Of a stretch of DNA of 64,000 bases, positions 17,866 to 27,002 are shown piece after piece. The position numbers were made by a program, and so were the translations under genes. Source of the DNA: Streptomyces cellulosae (GTDB taxonomy: Bacteria > Actinomycetota > Actinomycetes > Streptomycetales > Streptomycetaceae); NCBI RefSeq assembly GCF_000721105.1, contig NZ_JOEV01000032.1, forward strand, positions 1-64,000, in the 5' to 3' direction. The notes beneath the pieces were generated by a model. The model was given only the letters and a program-made list of their open reading frames with translations, had not been told where the DNA came from and ran no database searches. How positions within the stretch are numbered: the stretch's first letter is position 1; each line of letters begins with the position of its first letter.

Positions 17866-18299
17866 ATGTCAGACACCCAGGTGATCGGCGGGCTCGACGC
17901 GTTGGGGTACCGGCGGCTGTCCCACGTCGACCAGATGTATCCGCGGCCGGCGACCTACCGGGCCGCGAACGCCGCCCTGATCCAGGCCCAGGCGGCGACC
18001 GGTCTCGCCAGTGAGTGGGCCGGCGGCCCGGTCGCCTCGGTCGACGGGATGCGGTTCGTGGTGCCGCTGTGGTCGGTGCCGGCCTGGTCCTCAACGGTCC
18101 TGTTCATCACCCGCTACATGGACGCCGCCGTCACTCAACTCCACGCCGACGGCTTGACGTTCGGCAGGCGGACGTGGCCCTCCTTTCGCCGTTCGTGCGG
18201 TACGCCGTCACCATGCTCGGCCGGTGTTCCTTCCAGCTCCCCGACCTGCCCGACGGCCTGCGGCCCCTGCGGGACCCGGACGCCGACGACGAAAGGTAA
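17866..18299 (+). pseudogene. Tn3-family transposase with an internal deletion
   Basis: The N-side part (GLDALGYRRLSHVDQMYPRP, TYRAANAALIQAQAATGLAS, PVASVDGMRFVVP) matches the catalytic-region start of Tn3 transposases. It jumps directly to the C-terminal block (GLVLN, then ADVALLSPFVRYAVTMLGRC, PDGLRPLRDPDADDE) in another frame. Several hundred codons of the DDE region are absent. Confidence 0.7.
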
Positions 18300-18365
18300 G
18301 TCGATCGGGCTCCGGGCGCGTTGGTGCTTTGGTGCTGAGGCTCAGGAACGGTCACGGGTTTCGTG

Positions 18366-19499
18366 TCACCGGTGTGCGCGGAAGAACTCGGTGAGGTCAT
18401 GTGCGAGGAGTTCGGGTTCTTCGTGGGCGGCGAAGTGTCCGCCACGGGGCATGCGCGTGTACCTCGTGATGTTGTACGTGCGCTCTGCCCAGCTGCGGGG
18501 CGGCTGGGTGAGGTCGGCCGGGAACACAGCGAGGGCCGTGGGCACGTTGACCCGCTCCACCCGCCTCGTCAGCCGCTGGGCGTATTCGTAGTACGGCCGG
18601 AAGGAGGTCGAGATGGTGCCGGTGAACCAGTAGAGCGACGCCTGCGTGAGGAGGAAGTCGTCGCTGAACCGGGACGACAGGTCGCCCCCGCAGTCGCTCC
18701 ACGCGCGGTACTTTTCGACGATCCAGGCGAGCAGCCCGGTCGGTGAGTCGGCCAGACCGTAGCTCAGAGTGAGAGGACGGGTGCTCTGTTCGTGCAGGTA
18801 CCCGCCCTCTTCCGCGGACCACACCGCGACGGCATCGAGGTACTCCTGCTCCTCGGTTGTGACACCGGCCTTGTCGTAGGAGACCGGGCCGGCGATCGCC
18901 ATCAGATGGATGCCCACCACGGCCTCGGGGTGAGCTTCGCCGAGCCGGGAGGTGATGCCGGCACCCAGGTCGCCGCCGTGCGCGGCGTAGCGTTCGAAGC
19001 CGAGTTCGTCGTGCATGAGGCGGTGCCAGATCTCATGTGTCTGCGGCGGCTCGGCGAGCGAGGGCCGCTGAGGAGAGAAGGCGAATCCGGGCAACGAGGG
19101 GACGACGACGGTGAACGCGTCGGCGGCGTCACCGCCGTACCGCGACGGCGTGGCCAGCCGGCGGGCCAGGGTGGTCAGTTCGAGGAAGGAACTGGGCCAC
19201 CCGTTGGTCAGGACGATCGGCAGGGCCCCGGGGTGTTCGCCGTCGAAGCGGAGATAGTGGACGGGGGTTCCGTCGATATCCGCCAGATGGGACGGCAGAG
19301 CGTTGATGGTGGCTTCGTGGGCACGCCAGTCGTACTCGGAGGCCCAGTAGGTGACGAGGCGTCGCAGTTCGCCGGATTCGGTGCCCACCTCCCAGCCTGT
19401 GGCGGGCCAGGGCGTCGGCCAGCGTGTGTTGAGCAGCCGTGAGCGCAGCTCGTTCAGCTCGGTCTCGGGGACGGCGAGGACGGGCGCGTGATGGGTCAT
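18366..19499 (-). CDS. Epoxide hydrolase (EHN-domain, alpha/beta hydrolase fold)
   Basis: 377 residues from the ATG at 19499, preceded by TTGGAGA. The N-terminal EHN lid (ELNELRSRLLNTRWP) is followed by the hydrolase fold. LTNGWPSSF replaces the common HGWPGS oxyanion motif. HGGDLGAGIT carries nucleophile Asp177. MPRGGHFAAHEEPELLAHDL supplies the catalytic His at the C-terminus. It opens epoxides to diols; the natural substrate is unknown. The Asn for His change beside the Trp-Pro is worth noting but conserves the fold. Confidence 0.9.
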   Translation of the reverse strand: MTHHAPVLAVPETELNELRSRLLNTRWPTPWPATGWEVGTESGELRRLVTYWASEYDWRAHEATINALPSHLADIDGTPVHYLRFDGEHPGALPIVLTNGWPSSFLELTTLARRLATPSRYGGDAADAFTVVVPSLPGFAFSPQRPSLAEPPQTHEIWHRLMHDELGFERYAAHGGDLGAGITSRLGEAHPEAVVGIHLMAIAGPVSYDKAGVTTEEQEYLDAVAVWSAEEGGYLHEQSTRPLTLSYGLADSPTGLLAWIVEKYRAWSDCGGDLSSRFSDDFLLTQASLYWFTGTISTSFRPYYEYAQRLTRRVERVNVPTALAVFPADLTQPPRSWAERTYNITRYTRMPRGGHFAAHEEPELLAHDLTEFFRAHR

Positions 19500-19686
19500 G
19501 GGGGTCTCCAAGGTTTCGTTCTCACAGGACAGCGGTGCGTCCCTGGGTGTCGGAGCCGCTGCGTGCGGTTGTCGGACCGGCGCGGCGAGCCGCTTCGCCC
19601 AGCCCGGACCGCGGGTCGTCGTACCCGCGCTCATCACACCAGCCCGAGCCACGAGAGCACCGACGCACCCCGGGCGTTCCAGGGCT

Positions 19687-19800
19687 TCACCACGGGCTGC
19701 CCCACAGCAGTCCAGGCGCCTCACCGATCTCAAGGAAGACGTCGGTCGCCGCGCGGACGGTCCGGACCTTCCCGGCGGGCAGTTGTACGACGGCGGGCAT
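19687..19800 (-). pseudogene. N-terminal stub of a tyrosine recombinase (integrase)
   Basis: After a strong AAGGAGGAGG site, MPAVVQLPAGKVRTVRAATD followed by VFLEIGEAPG resembles the start of actinomycete tyrosine recombinases (AAADAFLD.L..P.T...Y). It stops after 37 residues, with no SAM-like or catalytic domain left. Confidence 0.4.
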
Positions 19801-20302
19801 CGCCTCCTCCTTACGCAGATGACGGGGCAGCTTCGCATACGGCCTGGCGGCCGTTCCCACAGGTCGCAGTCAGCCGCCCCGCAGATGAAAGAACCGTTGT
19901 CCGCGGATGACTTCAGAGTGCGGCGGTTGCACCGATGCGTCACCCGCTCACCAGGGACGACGAGGGCTTGGCGCACGATCCGACGTGGATGTTTCTCAAC
20001 TCCCGCGTCCCTGAGAGCTGGGACGAAGGAGGTGGGACGAAGTCGACCGTTGACGGTGGCCGCAACACTTCGTCCCGCAGCTGGAGCCGGTCTGGACGCC
20101 GGTACTCCCGCGGGACATGAGCGCCCCGCGGCCTCGTGCCGTGGCAGGCGACTTTCACCGTCGGCTCCGCCATCGCCCCGCGAGCGTCGGCCACCTCGGG
20201 GCGGTGCGAGGGACGTCAACCGCAACGACGACGCCGATCCCGTTCCCGGAGGTGGACCACGTCCCGGCGGCGCTGAAGGGACGGTGACTCCCGAGAGGCG
20301 AC
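19801..20302. other. Intergenic region, no gene recognised
   Basis: Frames here are Arg/Ser/Pro-rich shadows. I see no conserved protein segment, strong hairpin or RNA gene between the integrase stub and the kinase stop codon. Confidence 0.4.
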
Positions 20303-22561
20303 TCAGCCCGCAGCGGCCGGGGACGGCCGGGCAGTGGGTCGGTCCGGCCGTACGGAGAAGGCGGTGTTGCCCGCCACGGCCACGATCGCGTCGTCGACGA
20401 GCAGCACGCTCGGCGTGGTGTCCTCCACCGAGCCTCCGGGATTGTCCAGCGCGGTCGTGTGCCATTTCGGTGCGCCGGTGTCGCGGTCCAGCGCCAGCAG
20501 TCGGCCGTAGCGGTTGATGAAGTACAGGTCGCCGTACGTCCTGGACGCCACCGGTGCCGACAGGTTCTCGCCGTCCGTCGACTTCTGCCAGAGCCGCTTG
20601 CCGTTGGCCGCCCGCACGGCGGTGACCGTTCCGTTGGGTCGTACGAAGTACACGACCCCGCCGATGAGGTTGGCGCTGCCGCGGGTCGTGGCCGGCAGTG
20701 GTATCCGCTGGACGGCACCGCTTCTCGGGTCGACGCTCAACAACTGCTTGTACGGCTCGTCCTCTCCGCTGTCGGAAACGTACTCCACGTCCTGCGGCAC
20801 CAGCAGCAGCGTCCGTCCGCCGACGACGCCGAGCGGCTGCGTCCCGGCGGGCAGCGTCGCGATCTCGTGGCGCGTGCCGTCGGCAGGGTCGAGTCGCAGG
20901 AGGCTGACCGAGCCCCTGGCGGGGTCCTCCGGTGTGCACAGGCCGTACGGGGCGCCGTCCAGCACCCCCGGTATGCAGGTGTTCCCGGCAGATGCCTGTG
21001 CCGGCGCCGTCCACAGTTCCCTGCCCGCCTCGTCGTAGGCGACGAACTTCTTCGCGTCCTTCGACATCGCCAGCACCCCACGGCTGAACAGGTACGCCGG
21101 ACGGTCGTCGCTGACGAGGTGTGACCAGCGCCGTTGCCTCGTGTCGGCGTCCAGGGCGACCAGCCGCCGGGTCAGATAGGTGGCGTTCTCGTAGATCGCG
21201 TCGGGCGGCTTCTCATACACGTAGACCAGCCCGTTCCGGACACCGACGGGCCGTGACGTCTGCGGGCTGGTCCCGTACCGCCACAGGACGCGGCCGGTGG
21301 CAGCGTCGATCCTGGCGACCGTGAAGCCCGTTCCGGCGCAGTACAAGGCGGCTGCGTCCGGCACACACCCATACGCGAGGTCGTCCACCGGTTCGCCCTT
21401 GACGGCGACGCTCAGGCTCGCCCGCCATGGCTTCCAGCCGGCTGGAAGTTCCGGAGCGGACGGGCCGGCGGAGTCGGACGCGGTGGGCGGTTCGGAAGCC
21501 GTCAGCCGGTGTGGCCCCCATTTCACTACTGTGAGGATCAGTCCGGTCACAGTCATGGCCGCGGCGAGGCTGACGAGGATGCGCCGTCCTCGCCGGCCGT
21601 GACCGGTACGGCTGTTGTGTGTTTCCCCCGTTCTCCGGGCGGCCGCACGGCGTGGGACGGTGTGCGGAGGGGCTGCCCGGTGGAGGGATCCGGCCCGGTC
21701 GGTGGCTCCCGGCGTCATGGTCGGGTCGGAGGCTCCCGGCGCCGTGGGCGCGGCGGTGGCCGGCAGCGCGTGGAGCATCCGGTGCAGTTCGGCCAGTTCG
21801 GGCCGGGCGGCCGGGTCCTTGTCCAGGCAGCGCTCGACGATGCTTCTCAGTGGCTCCTGTACGCCGTCCAGGGCCGGTGCCTCGTACATCACCTGATAGC
21901 CCGTCGTGTACGGGCTGCCGCCGTCGAAGGGGCGATTGCCGGTGGCCGCGTACACCAGCAGCGAACCCAGCGAGAACACGTCGGAGGCGCCGGTGACGTC
22001 CCGGGGCGCCGCGAACTGTTCCGGGGACATGAACGGCGGGGTGCCGATCAGCCGTCCGGTCACGGTGAGGACCTCGTTGTCGACGGCGCGCGAGATGCCG
22101 AAGTCGATGACACGCGGACCGTCCTCGGCCATCAGGACGTTGCTGGGTTTCAGGTCCCGGTGCACGACACCCGCCCGGTGGATGTCCTGCAGCGCCTCGA
22201 CGAGCCCCAGCGCGAGCTTGCGCAGGTCCTGCCCGACCAACGGTCCGTCTCTGGTCACGACTTCGGCCAGCGTGCGACCCTGCACGTACAGTGTCGCCAT
22301 CCACGGCAGTTCAGCGTCCGGATCGGCGTCCACGACGGGGGCGGTGAACGCCCCGCTCACCCGGCGCGCCGCCGCGACCTCCTGCCGGAAGCGGGTCCGG
22401 AACTCCTCGTCCAGGGCGTACTGCGCGTGCACGACCTTGACCGCGACCTGCCGCCCCGAGGCCGAGCGTCCCAGATACACGACGCCCATGCCGCCGCTGC
22501 CGAGCCGGCGCTCCAGCGCATAGCCGCCTATGGACTCCGCGTCGGCGGGGCTCAGCGACAT
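20303..22561 (-). CDS. Serine/threonine protein kinase with extracytoplasmic PQQ-like beta-propeller
   Basis: A 752-residue membrane receptor kinase. The Hanks-type catalytic domain (about 14-265) has LGSGGMGVVYLG, Lys42, HRDLKPSN, DFGISRA and GTPPFMSPEQ. A Pro/Arg-rich linker and one membrane helix (about 330-352, ILVSLAAAMTVTGLIL) lead to an outside domain of about 370 residues. This has repeated blades of PQQ/WD-like type (ARIDAATGRVLWRYG, LVALDADTRQRRWSH, TAVRAANGKRLWQKS, LLALDRDTGAPKWHT). The propeller probably senses a ligand or cell-wall material. It is monocistronic, and its targets cannot be read from context. Confidence 0.93.
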   Translation of the reverse strand: MSLSPADAESIGGYALERRLGSGGMGVVYLGRSASGRQVAVKVVHAQYALDEEFRTRFRQEVAAARRVSGAFTAPVVDADPDAELPWMATLYVQGRTLAEVVTRDGPLVGQDLRKLALGLVEALQDIHRAGVVHRDLKPSNVLMAEDGPRVIDFGISRAVDNEVLTVTGRLIGTPPFMSPEQFAAPRDVTGASDVFSLGSLLVYAATGNRPFDGGSPYTTGYQVMYEAPALDGVQEPLRSIVERCLDKDPAARPELAELHRMLHALPATAAPTAPGASDPTMTPGATDRAGSLHRAAPPHTVPRRAAARRTGETHNSRTGHGRRGRRILVSLAAAMTVTGLILTVVKWGPHRLTASEPPTASDSAGPSAPELPAGWKPWRASLSVAVKGEPVDDLAYGCVPDAAALYCAGTGFTVARIDAATGRVLWRYGTSPQTSRPVGVRNGLVYVYEKPPDAIYENATYLTRRLVALDADTRQRRWSHLVSDDRPAYLFSRGVLAMSKDAKKFVAYDEAGRELWTAPAQASAGNTCIPGVLDGAPYGLCTPEDPARGSVSLLRLDPADGTRHEIATLPAGTQPLGVVGGRTLLLVPQDVEYVSDSGEDEPYKQLLSVDPRSGAVQRIPLPATTRGSANLIGGVVYFVRPNGTVTAVRAANGKRLWQKSTDGENLSAPVASRTYGDLYFINRYGRLLALDRDTGAPKWHTTALDNPGGSVEDTTPSVLLVDDAIVAVAGNTAFSVRPDRPTARPSPAAAG

Positions 22562-22837
22562 CGCCGGTCACCTTCCTCTGTCCCTGCCGCGAACGGCCGT
22601 TGAGGGACATCAGACTAGTACGCCAACGGTTGTCCGACGTGACCGCCCGGCTGTCTCACACGGCCCTTCCGGCGCCCCTGGTACCGCAACGCGTGATCCC
22701 ACACACGCGACCTGAGGCCCGAACAGTACCCCGCGGCCGGCTGAGCGGTGCCGGTCGCGTTCCCGGCCCCCGGTGGCGGTGGGGTGGAGCCGTGGCGGTG
22801 GATGCCGACGTACGCCGGGAAGGTTGCCCGGTCCGAC

Positions 22838-23070
22838 TCAGCGGGTGACGTCCATGCGGTGCGTGCCGATGACCGACAGCAGCCGTAGCGCCTCCTCGGA
22901 GGGCGAGCCCGGGTCCACGGTGTGGATCTCCACCTGCTGGTCGCAGTCGGTGTAGCGGGCGGCGGTGGCACGCAGGTGCTGCGCCGAGACGCGGGCGAAC
23001 ACCTCCGCGTCCGATACCCCGTACAGCCGCCGCCCCTGGGGGTGAGGCCCGAGGAAGACCCGGCGGACAG
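22838..23070 (-). pseudogene. 3-prime fragment of an unidentified gene
   Basis: A frame ending at 22838 reads YGVSDAEVFARVSAQHLRAT, CDQQVEIHTVDPGSPSEEAL and SVIGTHRMDV with strong coding bias. The upstream part runs into antisense of the NmrA gene without a start, so the N-terminus is lost. The PGSPSEEALRLL stretch recalls the tail of some XRE regulators, but that is not enough to name it. Confidence 0.3.
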
Positions 23071-23123
23071 GGGCGCGGGAATGTGGCCCGGGGTGCGGTG
23101 TTCTCCTCGAACGCCCCGCTTCC

Positions 23124-23963
23124 TCAGCGTATTTCCCGCTCGGCGAAGGTTCGGAAGCTGCACGGCGGGCGGCCGGTGAGGCGCTGGACGGTGTCGGTGG
23201 TGCGGTGCTCGGCTCCCTCGGCGATGGCGCGGTCCATGCCGGCGAGCAGCTCGGCGAACTCGGCGGGCATCCCGGTGGCCAGGCGGTCACGCATCTGATC
23301 GTAGGTCAGCTGCCGGTGGGTGACGCTCCTGCCCGTGACCTCGGTGAGGACGGCGGCGATGTCGCCGTAACTCAGGGCCTGCGGTCCGGTGATGACCAGG
23401 TCGGTGTTGGGGGCCTGGGCGGTGGTCAGGGCGTGTACGGCGACCGCGGCGATGTCGTCGGCGTCCACGAAGCCGACACGGCCCTCGCCGGTGGCGGTCA
23501 GCAGGGTCCCGTCGGTACGGATGCTCTCCGCGTGCGGGTGGTCGCCGGTGAAGTTCTGCATGAACCACGAGGGCCGAAGGACCGCCCATGCGTCGAACAG
23601 GCCGGGGAGGGCCTGGTGGACCTGCCCGACGGCCGGACCTCCGACGGGGATCGCCGATGCGCTGAGCAGCACCGCGCGGTGCAGCCCGGCCGCGCGCCCC
23701 TGCCTGAGGAAGGGCAGCATGACGGCGGCCGGTTCACTGGAGCCGAGTGGCGGGATGAGATAGGCGCGGTCCACGCCGTCCAGGGCTTCGTCGAACGTCG
23801 TGGGATCGTTCCAGTCGAATCGGACGGCCTGAGCGCCGTCCACGTCGGTGGCGCGTCGGCTGGCGGCCCTGACGCGGTGCCCGGCTGTCACGAGCCGGGA
23901 GACGACGCGGCTGCCGGTGGTGCCGGTGGCTCCGATGACCAGGGTCGTGGCAGGTGCACTCAT
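23124..23963 (-). CDS. NmrA-like NAD(P)-binding protein
   Basis: 279 residues with a Rossmann fold of the atypical SDR/NmrA group: VIGATGTTGSRVVSRLVTAG at the N-terminus, DGVDRAYLIPPLGS, LRPSWFMQNF and FVDADDIAAVAVHAL. The tyrosine/lysine catalytic pair of classical SDRs is not evident, so it may be an NAD(P)H quinone reductase or a redox sensor. GAGGAG precedes the ATG. It overlaps the upstream SnoaL-like gene by 4 bp, and both lie under the TetR at 24483. Confidence 0.88.
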   Translation of the reverse strand: MSAPATTLVIGATGTTGSRVVSRLVTAGHRVRAASRRATDVDGAQAVRFDWNDPTTFDEALDGVDRAYLIPPLGSSEPAAVMLPFLRQGRAAGLHRAVLLSASAIPVGGPAVGQVHQALPGLFDAWAVLRPSWFMQNFTGDHPHAESIRTDGTLLTATGEGRVGFVDADDIAAVAVHALTTAQAPNTDLVITGPQALSYGDIAAVLTEVTGRSVTHRQLTYDQMRDRLATGMPAEFAELLAGMDRAIAEGAEHRTTDTVQRLTGRPPCSFRTFAEREIR

Positions 23964-24388
23964 CGGCTGCTCCTCGTGAAGTCGCTCATGGAGTCCTGAA
24001 GGACCACGAGCGGGTTCCAGTAGTCGCGGTAGCGGGTGATCCGTCCGTCCTCGACGGTCACCACGGCGATGTACGTCATGTCGTAGGGGCTTCCGGTTGC
24101 CACCAGCAGGCCCACCGCGCGCATCTCGACGACGATGGTCTGCGTGGCGGTGGTCTGGTGTATCTCCACGTGAGGGAAGTCGTGGAGGTCGATGTGGTCG
24201 GGGTAGGCGCGCATGTAGTCGGCGATCGCGGCTTTGCCTTCCAGCCGCTTGGGCCAGCCGTCGGGGGCGAACGGGAACTCGAAGACCCCCTGGTCGTCCC
24301 AGAGGTCGATCCAGGCGGCGATGTTCTTGTCCAGCAGCAGTTTCAGGCCGTGGCGGTACAGGTCCGCCGGTGCCGTGTTCGTGGTCAT
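23960..24388 (-). CDS. SnoaL/NTF2-like protein
   Basis: 142 residues with the cone-shaped NTF2 fold pattern: DLYRHGLKLLLDKNIAAWID, an aromatic-rich FEFPFAPDGWPKRLEGKAAI, and the final strands EDGRITRYRDYWNPL. Family members bind or isomerise small hydrophobic molecules. First gene of a two-gene unit with NmrA (ATGA overlap), transcribed away from the TetR gene and its two operators. Confidence 0.85.
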   Translation of the reverse strand: MTTNTAPADLYRHGLKLLLDKNIAAWIDLWDDQGVFEFPFAPDGWPKRLEGKAAIADYMRAYPDHIDLHDFPHVEIHQTTATQTIVVEMRAVGLLVATGSPYDMTYIAVVTVEDGRITRYRDYWNPLVVLQDSMSDFTRSSR

Positions 24389-24411
24389 GGGTGACTCCGT
24401 CCCGTACGATG

Positions 24412-24457
24412 CGGACCGTGGGTCCGTTTCGTTTTGACAATACGGACCCGGGGTCCG
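24412..24457. promoter_or_regulatory. Two TetR operators between SnoaL/NmrA and TetR
   Basis: CGGACCGTGGGTCCG (24412-24426) and CGGACCCGGGGTCCG (24443-24457). The two palindromes share the arms CGGACC/GGTCCG and are spaced 31 bp, about three helical turns. TTGACA at 24434-24439 could be the -35 box of the TetR gene; the second palindrome would then cover the spacer and -10 region. Confidence 0.85.
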
Positions 24458-24482
24458 TTTTGCAATCGTGGGAGGAAGTCGC

Positions 24483-25076
24483 ATGTCCGAACGCAGGCCA
24501 CGCAAGGATGCGGTACGCAACCGGGCTGCCGTCCTCGCGGCGGCCGACAGACTCTTCGCCCGCTGTGAGAGCCCGGAGACCGTCACCATGGCCGACATCG
24601 CGGAAGCGGCCGGCGTCGGCAAAGGGACGCTCTTCCGCGCCTTCGGCGATCGCACCGGCCTGATCCAGGCGCTGTACGCGGAACGGCTCGAACCGGTCAG
24701 GAACGCCGTCGAAGAGGGTCCGCCGCCGCTCGGCCCCGCCGCCCCGCCGCTGGAGCGCGTGCCCGCCCTGCTCGACGCGCTCCTGTGCTTCAAGCTGGAC
24801 AACCGTCACCTCGCCCTGGCTCTGGAGGAGACCGGCAGCGACAGCCCTTACCAGGCCGCCCACTACGAACGGTGGCACAGCACGCTGCAAGCCGTACTGG
24901 AACGGATCCCCGGTCTCACGGACAGCGCTTTCACCGCTCACGCGCTGCTGGCCGCCACCCGTGCCGACCTCGTCGAACACCTCGTCGGCCACCAGCACCT
25001 GCCCCGGGAACAACTGCGGGCACACCTCGCGGCGTTCACCGCCAGAATCCTTCAGCCGAGCACGGCATCGGACTGA
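24483..25076 (+). CDS. TetR-family regulator of SnoaL/NmrA genes
   Basis: 197 residues, ATG after GGGAGGAAG. HTH: ADRLFARCESPETVTMADIA followed by EAAGVGKGTLFRAFGDRTGL. The C-terminal domain ends with LVGHQHLPREQLRAHLAAFT. Divergent from the NmrA/SnoaL pair with two palindromes between, so probably an autoregulated repressor responding to a small ligand. Confidence 0.9.
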   Translation: MSERRPRKDAVRNRAAVLAAADRLFARCESPETVTMADIAEAAGVGKGTLFRAFGDRTGLIQALYAERLEPVRNAVEEGPPPLGPAAPPLERVPALLDALLCFKLDNRHLALALEETGSDSPYQAAHYERWHSTLQAVLERIPGLTDSAFTAHALLAATRADLVEHLVGHQHLPREQLRAHLAAFTARILQPSTASD

Positions 25077-25197
25077 GCGCGCAGGACTGATCAGGCTGAG
25101 GGTGGTGCTGGGCATGCTCCGGAACTGGGCAGCTGCCCGACGAGCGGCCTGAGCCCTTGCGCGATCCCGCCGGGTGCCGCCCTCGGTGATCGTGAGC

Positions 25198-25680
25198 TCA
25201 TGTGGGGGCTTCCGTCTGGTCGCCGGTGAGCAGTCCGAGGTTCGGGTAGTACGTGCGCTGGTTGGACCCGATCATCTCGCTGGGAAGGGTGACCCCGGCC
25301 GGTTCCCGGGCGAGGGCGGCGAACGCGCGGGAGGACGTGACGGGTGTGCCTTCGCTTTGGCACCACCTCCTGTACGCGGCGCGGAGGCGGGTCTGTTCGG
25401 CGCGCAGGCCGGGGCCGAGGACACCGCATTCGTCGAAGAACCGGCCGGTGTGGTCCTCGGTTTCGGCGTAGGCGGTGGTGGCGAGGCGGACGCGTTCGGG
25501 GCCGGTGAGGTCACGGTCGCCGGTGAGGTAGCACCGGGCGCCTTCGATGAGCCGGCCCAGGATGCCGGGGCCTTCTTCGGCGAGAAGGACGTCGGCCAGT
25601 TTGTCGATCTTGGGGTCGTCGAGGACGACGCCAGGTCGAACGGGGATCAGACGTATGCGGCGCCATAACGCGAGCCACCT
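25198..25680 (-). pseudogene. C-terminal part of a phage/plasmid primase-helicase (D5/P4 family)
   Basis: The frame from about 25680 to the TGA at 25198 reads LWRRIRLIPVRPGV, KLADVLLAEEGPGILGRLIE, TAYAETEDHTGRFFDECGVL and LRAAYRRWCQSEGTPVTSSR. This is the usual order at the end of D5-type primase-helicases (WRR.R.IPF, LA..L..E..GIL.WL..G, Y....D....F..C, Y..WC...G). No start is present; the helicase core is lost. Not followed by other replication genes. Confidence 0.6.
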
Positions 25681-25690
25681 GCGGAGTCGG

Positions 25691-26054
25691 CGCGTAGGTG
25701 CGGCCGCTCTTTTTCAGCTCTGCGTTCAGGCTGAGGCGAGAGGTCCGGAGTCGCCCGTGACCGTGATGTGGCTTCGGGTCGCGAAGCGGGTGGCCATCTC
25801 CGTTGCTCTCCCACTCCTCACCGTAAGGAGATCACCGCTGGCCACGCTGGTACCGCTGCGCCACCCCGATGGCACATCGGGGCCATTGATGTGCGAGATG
25901 TCCGTGTAGAGACTCCTGGCACAAGTGGTGGGCTGACCTGGTCAGAGGTCGGTGTCGTGCACGAGGCCGCTGGGTAGCGGGACGCGGTCAGCTGCCTCGT
26001 CGCACGCGATAAACCCGGCGACGTCGGCGAACATCACCGGGATACTGGTCGCCC
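25691..26054. other. Intergenic region, no gene recognised
   Basis: No frame on either strand shows a convincing protein segment. It separates the primase relic from the phosphotransferase gene. Confidence 0.4.
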
Positions 26055-26801
26055 ATGGATGAGGTCAAAGTCGTCGTCGCCCATTCCGAGCGCGCGACTC
26101 TGCGCGTCGGCGACGTGTTCCTGAAGGTGGACGCCGATCAGGCGCGCATCGATGTCGAGGTCGAGGCAATGTCCCTCGCGCCGGTCCCGACCCCGAAGGT
26201 CCTGTGGCGCAAGCCGTCCGTGCTCGCGACCGCCGCACTCCCGGGGACGACGCTTGGGCGCCTCGGCGGGCCGTCGACCGGGGCGTCGGCGGCGTGGGCC
26301 GCGGCGGGCGCCGCCATCCGGAAGCTGCACGACGCGCCGTTGCCGTCCCGGCCGGGCCGGGCCGGCCGGAGCATCGTCGCGCTGGCGGCGGAACTCGACG
26401 ACGAGTGCGAGTTGCTCGTGACGAACGGCGTCCTGCCCGCCGACCTGGTCACCCGCAACCGCCAGGTCGCCGAGGCCGCGCTCCGGCCGTGGAATCCGGC
26501 GTTCACACACGGCGACCTGCAGATCGATCACGTCTTCGTCGACGGCGACGAGGTCACGGGCATCATCGACTGGTCCGAGGCGGGCCAGGGTGACGCCCTG
26601 TACGACCTCGCCACCTTCACGCTCGGACACGAGGAACACCTCGACGACGTCATCGCCGGCTATGGCACCGACATCGACCTCGACGTGATCCACGCGTGGT
26701 GGTCGTTGCGAAGCCTGCTGATAGTTCGCTGGCTGATCGAGCACGGCTTCGACCCGTTCGCGCCGGGCTGTGAGGTCGACGTGCTGAGATCGCGGATGTG
26801 A
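26055..26801 (+). CDS. Aminoglycoside phosphotransferase-like kinase
   Basis: 248 residues. The APH fold is recognised by the catalytic segment FTHGDLQIDHVFV, where the common N of HGDxxxxN is replaced by His, and the metal-binding segment GIIDWSEAGQGDALYDLA. The N-lobe has FLKVDAD and EVEAM. Such small APH proteins phosphorylate antibiotics or cell metabolites; resistance cannot be inferred from sequence alone. It appears monocistronic. Confidence 0.85.
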   Translation: MDEVKVVVAHSERATLRVGDVFLKVDADQARIDVEVEAMSLAPVPTPKVLWRKPSVLATAALPGTTLGRLGGPSTGASAAWAAAGAAIRKLHDAPLPSRPGRAGRSIVALAAELDDECELLVTNGVLPADLVTRNRQVAEAALRPWNPAFTHGDLQIDHVFVDGDEVTGIIDWSEAGQGDALYDLATFTLGHEEHLDDVIAGYGTDIDLDVIHAWWSLRSLLIVRWLIEHGFDPFAPGCEVDVLRSRM

Positions 26802-27002
26802 GGCTGCGATCGATCCCGGGAAACAGCACATCCTCAACTGTCTTGCTCGCCACAGCAAGAAACACCCTGGTGAAACGATGCCGCGCTCCCGCCGCTGACC
26901 TGGGGGTTCACGGATCTGCGGCCAGAGCCGTTTTCAAAGTGCCATCACCGACCAACTGGAGGACCCCAAAACGAAGGTGGGGAGGCGGTGTTGCGGTGAA
27001 GA

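Noticed and set aside
19500..21014. N-terminal half of the 882-codon frame that contains the epoxide hydrolase
   Set aside because: The part upstream of 19499 is an Arg/Pro-rich shadow of the kinase gene. The hydrolase has its own ATG and ribosome site at 19499.
22562..22837. Small plus-strand frame at 22600-22848
   Set aside because: Arg/Val/Pro-rich, no ribosome site and no recognisable segment; treated as noncoding.
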